Source of the DNA: Prochloron sp. SP5CPC1
GTDB lineage: Bacteria; Cyanobacteriota; Cyanobacteriia; Cyanobacteriales; Prochloraceae
Length of the DNA: 8,349 nt
Assembly (NCBI GenBank): GCA_014323965.1
Contig: JACONB010000152.1
Location: 1-8,349 of the forward strand
Direction of reading: 5' to 3'
Every line of letters starts with the position of its first letter. Positions within the stretch are counted from its first letter, which is position 1. Position numbers and translations under genes: made by a program. The notes under the pieces are model-generated. The model did no database searches, had not been told where the DNA came from, and saw only the letters and a list, made by a program, of their open reading frames with translations. Below are positions 6,775-8,349 of this stretch, piece after piece.

Positions 6775-7173
6775 TTACTTTTGACCTATGGTAAAATCAC
6801 CACATATTATATCGAGGCACAAATCTCCTTCAAGATGCAAATGGAATAACGATCTTGATGGATAATACAATACATTTTGATCCAGATTTTTAAATGGATA
6901 ACGCAATGATGATAAAATTTTTGCACCTCCATCATTTACTCTGGTTATAGTTACCTCACCAACCATATAACATCCATCATTATCATCAATAGTTTTGGAC
7001 ATGGTAAAATGAATGATGTTGAATAGCTCTATGATAATATCTTTTGTATTATTATCAAAAACAAAAGTCAGATTGACTGACCAGTTTGTTTCAACAAAAG
7101 AAACTTTGTATAGCTGAAAATGGCTTAACTGCTTGAGTAACTTCTTGGTTTCTAGTGTTATTGTTTCAGTCAT
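6775..7173 (-). CDS. Immunity-like protein downstream of the rightmost RHS tip
   Basis: A 132-residue protein (MTETITLETKKLLKQLSH to LDIICGDFTIGQK) with alternating strands, no signal peptide or membrane segment, and a LHLEGDLCLDIICGDF ending typical of compact beta-rich immunity proteins. I do not recognise the family. It follows a toxin tip (stop at 7310) and a decayed second copy of that toxin's end (7304-7210), so it may protect against either version. Upstream of ATG 7173 there is only a weak purine stretch (GAAGAAAG). Base composition is clearly more AT-rich than the RHS core, as for the other immunity-like genes here. Function is inferred from position. Confidence 0.6.
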   Translation of the reverse strand: MTETITLETKKLLKQLSHFQLYKVSFVETNWSVNLTFVFDNNTKDIIIELFNIIHFTMSKTIDDNDGCYMVGEVTITRVNDGGAKILSSLRYPFKNLDQNVLYYPSRSLFHLHLEGDLCLDIICGDFTIGQK

Positions 7174-7209
7174 TGTTTACTTTCTTCACTAAGATTTTTT
7201 TTCTCAACT

Positions 7210-7304
7210 TGTAGGAATTTCTCCTTATCCTTGGCGAGCTAATTCTCCATTGAGTCTGATTTTAACTCTATTACCGTCAGAATAATATCATTTTTATATA
7301 CTCC
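7210..7304 (-). pseudogene. Decayed second copy of the toxin C-terminal segment
   Basis: On the - strand this segment aligns with 7504-7409, inside the intact toxin tip, over about 96 positions with roughly 20 mismatches and one gap (near 78% identity by eye). The decoded peptide DGNRVKIRLNGELARQG corresponds to DGSRVQIRPNGEVTRQG in the intact tip. It is dead: the Trp codon of KWYHPDG is TGA here, and a TAA follows the RQG. It begins within 10 bp of the intact tip's stop and lies in another frame. This is a displaced older toxin end left behind when a homologous one was placed in front of it. Confidence 0.8.
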
Positions 7305-7309
7305 GGCTC

Positions 7310-8349
7310 TTAAGGCAATAGATTTTCTCCAGTATTGTGAATTTCTTGAGGAGTTGTAAGCCTTTCACCGTTTGGACCAATAGCAGGACGGTATTTTTTT
7401 CCTCCATCTGTAGGAATTATTTTTGGTCCTTGGCGAGTAACTTCGCCGTTTGGTCGGATTTGAACTCTACTACCGTCAGGATGATACCATTTTTCATATC
7501 CTCCAGGTGTTACTCCTCTGTAATCAAAGCCTTTGTTTCTCAATTCTTGCCTTGCTTCATTTCTAGTTTTGCCTGTTAAATTAGGTAAATTTTCGGCGCC
7601 AGAAGACTGATCCGACTCCAAAAACGGCGGTATTGCGGGACAAGAATTCTTCGGAAAAGACTCTATATTCGGACCAACCCCCTCATCGGGAACTGGGAAG
7701 GGGAAAGGAGCAGTATTGGGAACATCCCCAGGTACTGGTCCGAAATCTCCCGGTCTATCTTGTGGACTAGAAGTGAAATCAGGAAAGGGAGGAGTATGGA
7801 GAGGAGGAGGATTATTTGGTTTTGTCAATCCATTGGGATCTCTTCCCGGTGGGAGTGTTCCATCAGCCAGTGGACGGGGATTGAGTAATCCTCCTCCTCC
7901 AGGGAAGTACAGAAATGGACCAATCCCCCCCAATCCTTTAACTATACCACCCCCGATACCGCCTAAAGCACTTCCTATATCAGTTAAAATCCTTCCCAAA
8001 CCAGGTATAAGACCAGGATTCACTGCGGCGGCGTTATTTCCAAGTGGATCCGTAAAATTCGTGGGACTATTCCCCACATACCGATACAAATTCCCATCGC
8101 CACCTCCAAAACCAATGGGATCCTCACTGATAAACCGCTCCCCATCGTAATAACGAGCCCGATAATAAACCAATCCCGTTATCGGATCCAATTCCCGCCC
8201 CGTAAACCCATAGCGGAAATCCACCCCAGGATTACTTTCCTCAATCACCACCCCAAAACTGTCGTAAACAATCCGATTTACCACCTCCCCGGCAGAATTA
8301 ACCACCAAACGGATAGTGCCCAGATTATCCCCTAACCCCCACTGCACCT
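7310..8349 (-). CDS. RHS core-plus-toxin cassette with Pro-rich linker (5' end beyond window)
   Basis: Open from the window edge to TAA at 7312-7310, about 345 residues visible. RHS core first (QWGLGDNLG, GRELDPITGLVYYRARYY, FISEDPIGF, junction DPLG at residues 100-103 counted from GTG8347), then a hydrophobic Gly-rich stretch (about 110-155), a long Pro-rich linker (155-240), and a terminal domain of about 90 residues: NLTGKTRNEARQELRNKGF, GGYEKWYHPDGSRVQIRPNG, EVTRQGPK, ending HNTGENLLP. The terminal domain has the size and place of an RHS toxin; the KW/YHPDGS..IRPNGEV pattern seems familiar from cyanobacterial RHS tips but I cannot assign a family or activity. The apparent GTG start lies inside the core, so the true start, or the shell, lies right of 8349. 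It is followed by a decayed copy of its own end and two immunity-like genes. Confidence 0.8.
   Translation of the reverse strand, partial: VQWGLGDNLGTIRLVVNSAGEVVNRIVYDSFGVVIEESNPGVDFRYGFTGRELDPITGLVYYRARYYDGERFISEDPIGFGGGDGNLYRYVGNSPTNFTDPLGNNAAAVNPGLIPGLGRILTDIGSALGGIGGGIVKGLGGIGPFLYFPGGGGLLNPRPLADGTLPPGRDPNGLTKPNNPPPLHTPPFPDFTSSPQDRPGDFGPVPGDVPNTAPFPFPVPDEGVGPNIESFPKNSCPAIPPFLESDQSSGAENLPNLTGKTRNEARQELRNKGFDYRGVTPGGYEKWYHPDGSRVQIRPNGEVTRQGPKIIPTDGGKKYRPAIGPNGERLTTPQEIHNTGENLLP
8046..8349 (-). repeat. 304-bp RHS core direct repeat, copy C
   Basis: Same block, from GGATCC at 8046 to CACCT at the window edge (8349). Whether it continues like copy A (86 nt missing) or like copy B cannot be seen; its last bases (CACTGCACCT) match copy A better than copy B (CACAGCACCT). 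Confidence 0.85.

Noticed and set aside
7716..8150. 144-codon + strand open frame rich in Pro and Gly, and similar ones at 5547-5759 and 5940-6137
   Set aside because: They are antisense to the RHS core and Pro-rich linkers; the recurring peptides simply mirror the conserved repeat on the other strand.

Overview
The window looks like accessory DNA from a cyanobacterium, probably filamentous. This rests on the style of the group II intron proteins and of the YD-repeat proteins and is inferred, with no marker gene to confirm it. It has two unrelated parts: nested group II introns on the + strand (1 to about 2338), and a decaying RHS/YD-repeat polymorphic toxin array on the - strand (about 2522 to 8349).

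Intron part. Bases 2-247 encode the C-terminal HNH domain of one intron-encoded protein. They are followed by domains V and VI of that intron, which ends near 331. Only 26 nt later a second, full-length intron-encoded protein begins (358-2202; reverse transcriptase, maturase and HNH), followed by its own domains V and VI ending near 2338. There is no room for 5' ribozyme domains I-III of the second intron between the two. The simplest reading is a twintron: the first intron sits inside domain IV of the second, just ahead of its ORF. The second intron shows two signs of damage or divergence: YADN in place of the YADD active-site motif, and GGC in place of the usual AGC triad in domain V.

Toxin part, read right to left. 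(i) An RHS core-plus-tip cassette runs in from the window edge and ends in a complete candidate toxin domain (8349-7310). (ii) Directly after its stop lies a decayed second copy of the same toxin end (7304-7210). (iii) Two small immunity-like genes follow (7173-6775 and 6742-6473). (iv) Next is a second core-plus-tip cassette with a His-rich toxin end (6457-5300), whose stop overlaps the start of (v) another immunity-like gene (5303-4845). (vi) Then comes a block of about 22 YD repeats lacking any 5' end (4783-3158), frameshifted by an apparent 86-bp deletion from (vii) its own core and short tip (3180-2728). (viii) A proline-rich tip remnant in another frame ends the array (2755-2522).

The three cores share a 304-bp direct repeat, each copy running from a GGATCC at the DPxG toxin junction to the same CACCT. 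The cassettes that can be seen whole have no ATG at their 5' end. I read the region as a reservoir of displaced, mostly silent toxin tips with linked immunity genes, which can reach expression by recombining through the shared core into a full-length RHS gene outside the window. No tRNA, rRNA, CRISPR array or convincing promoter was found.
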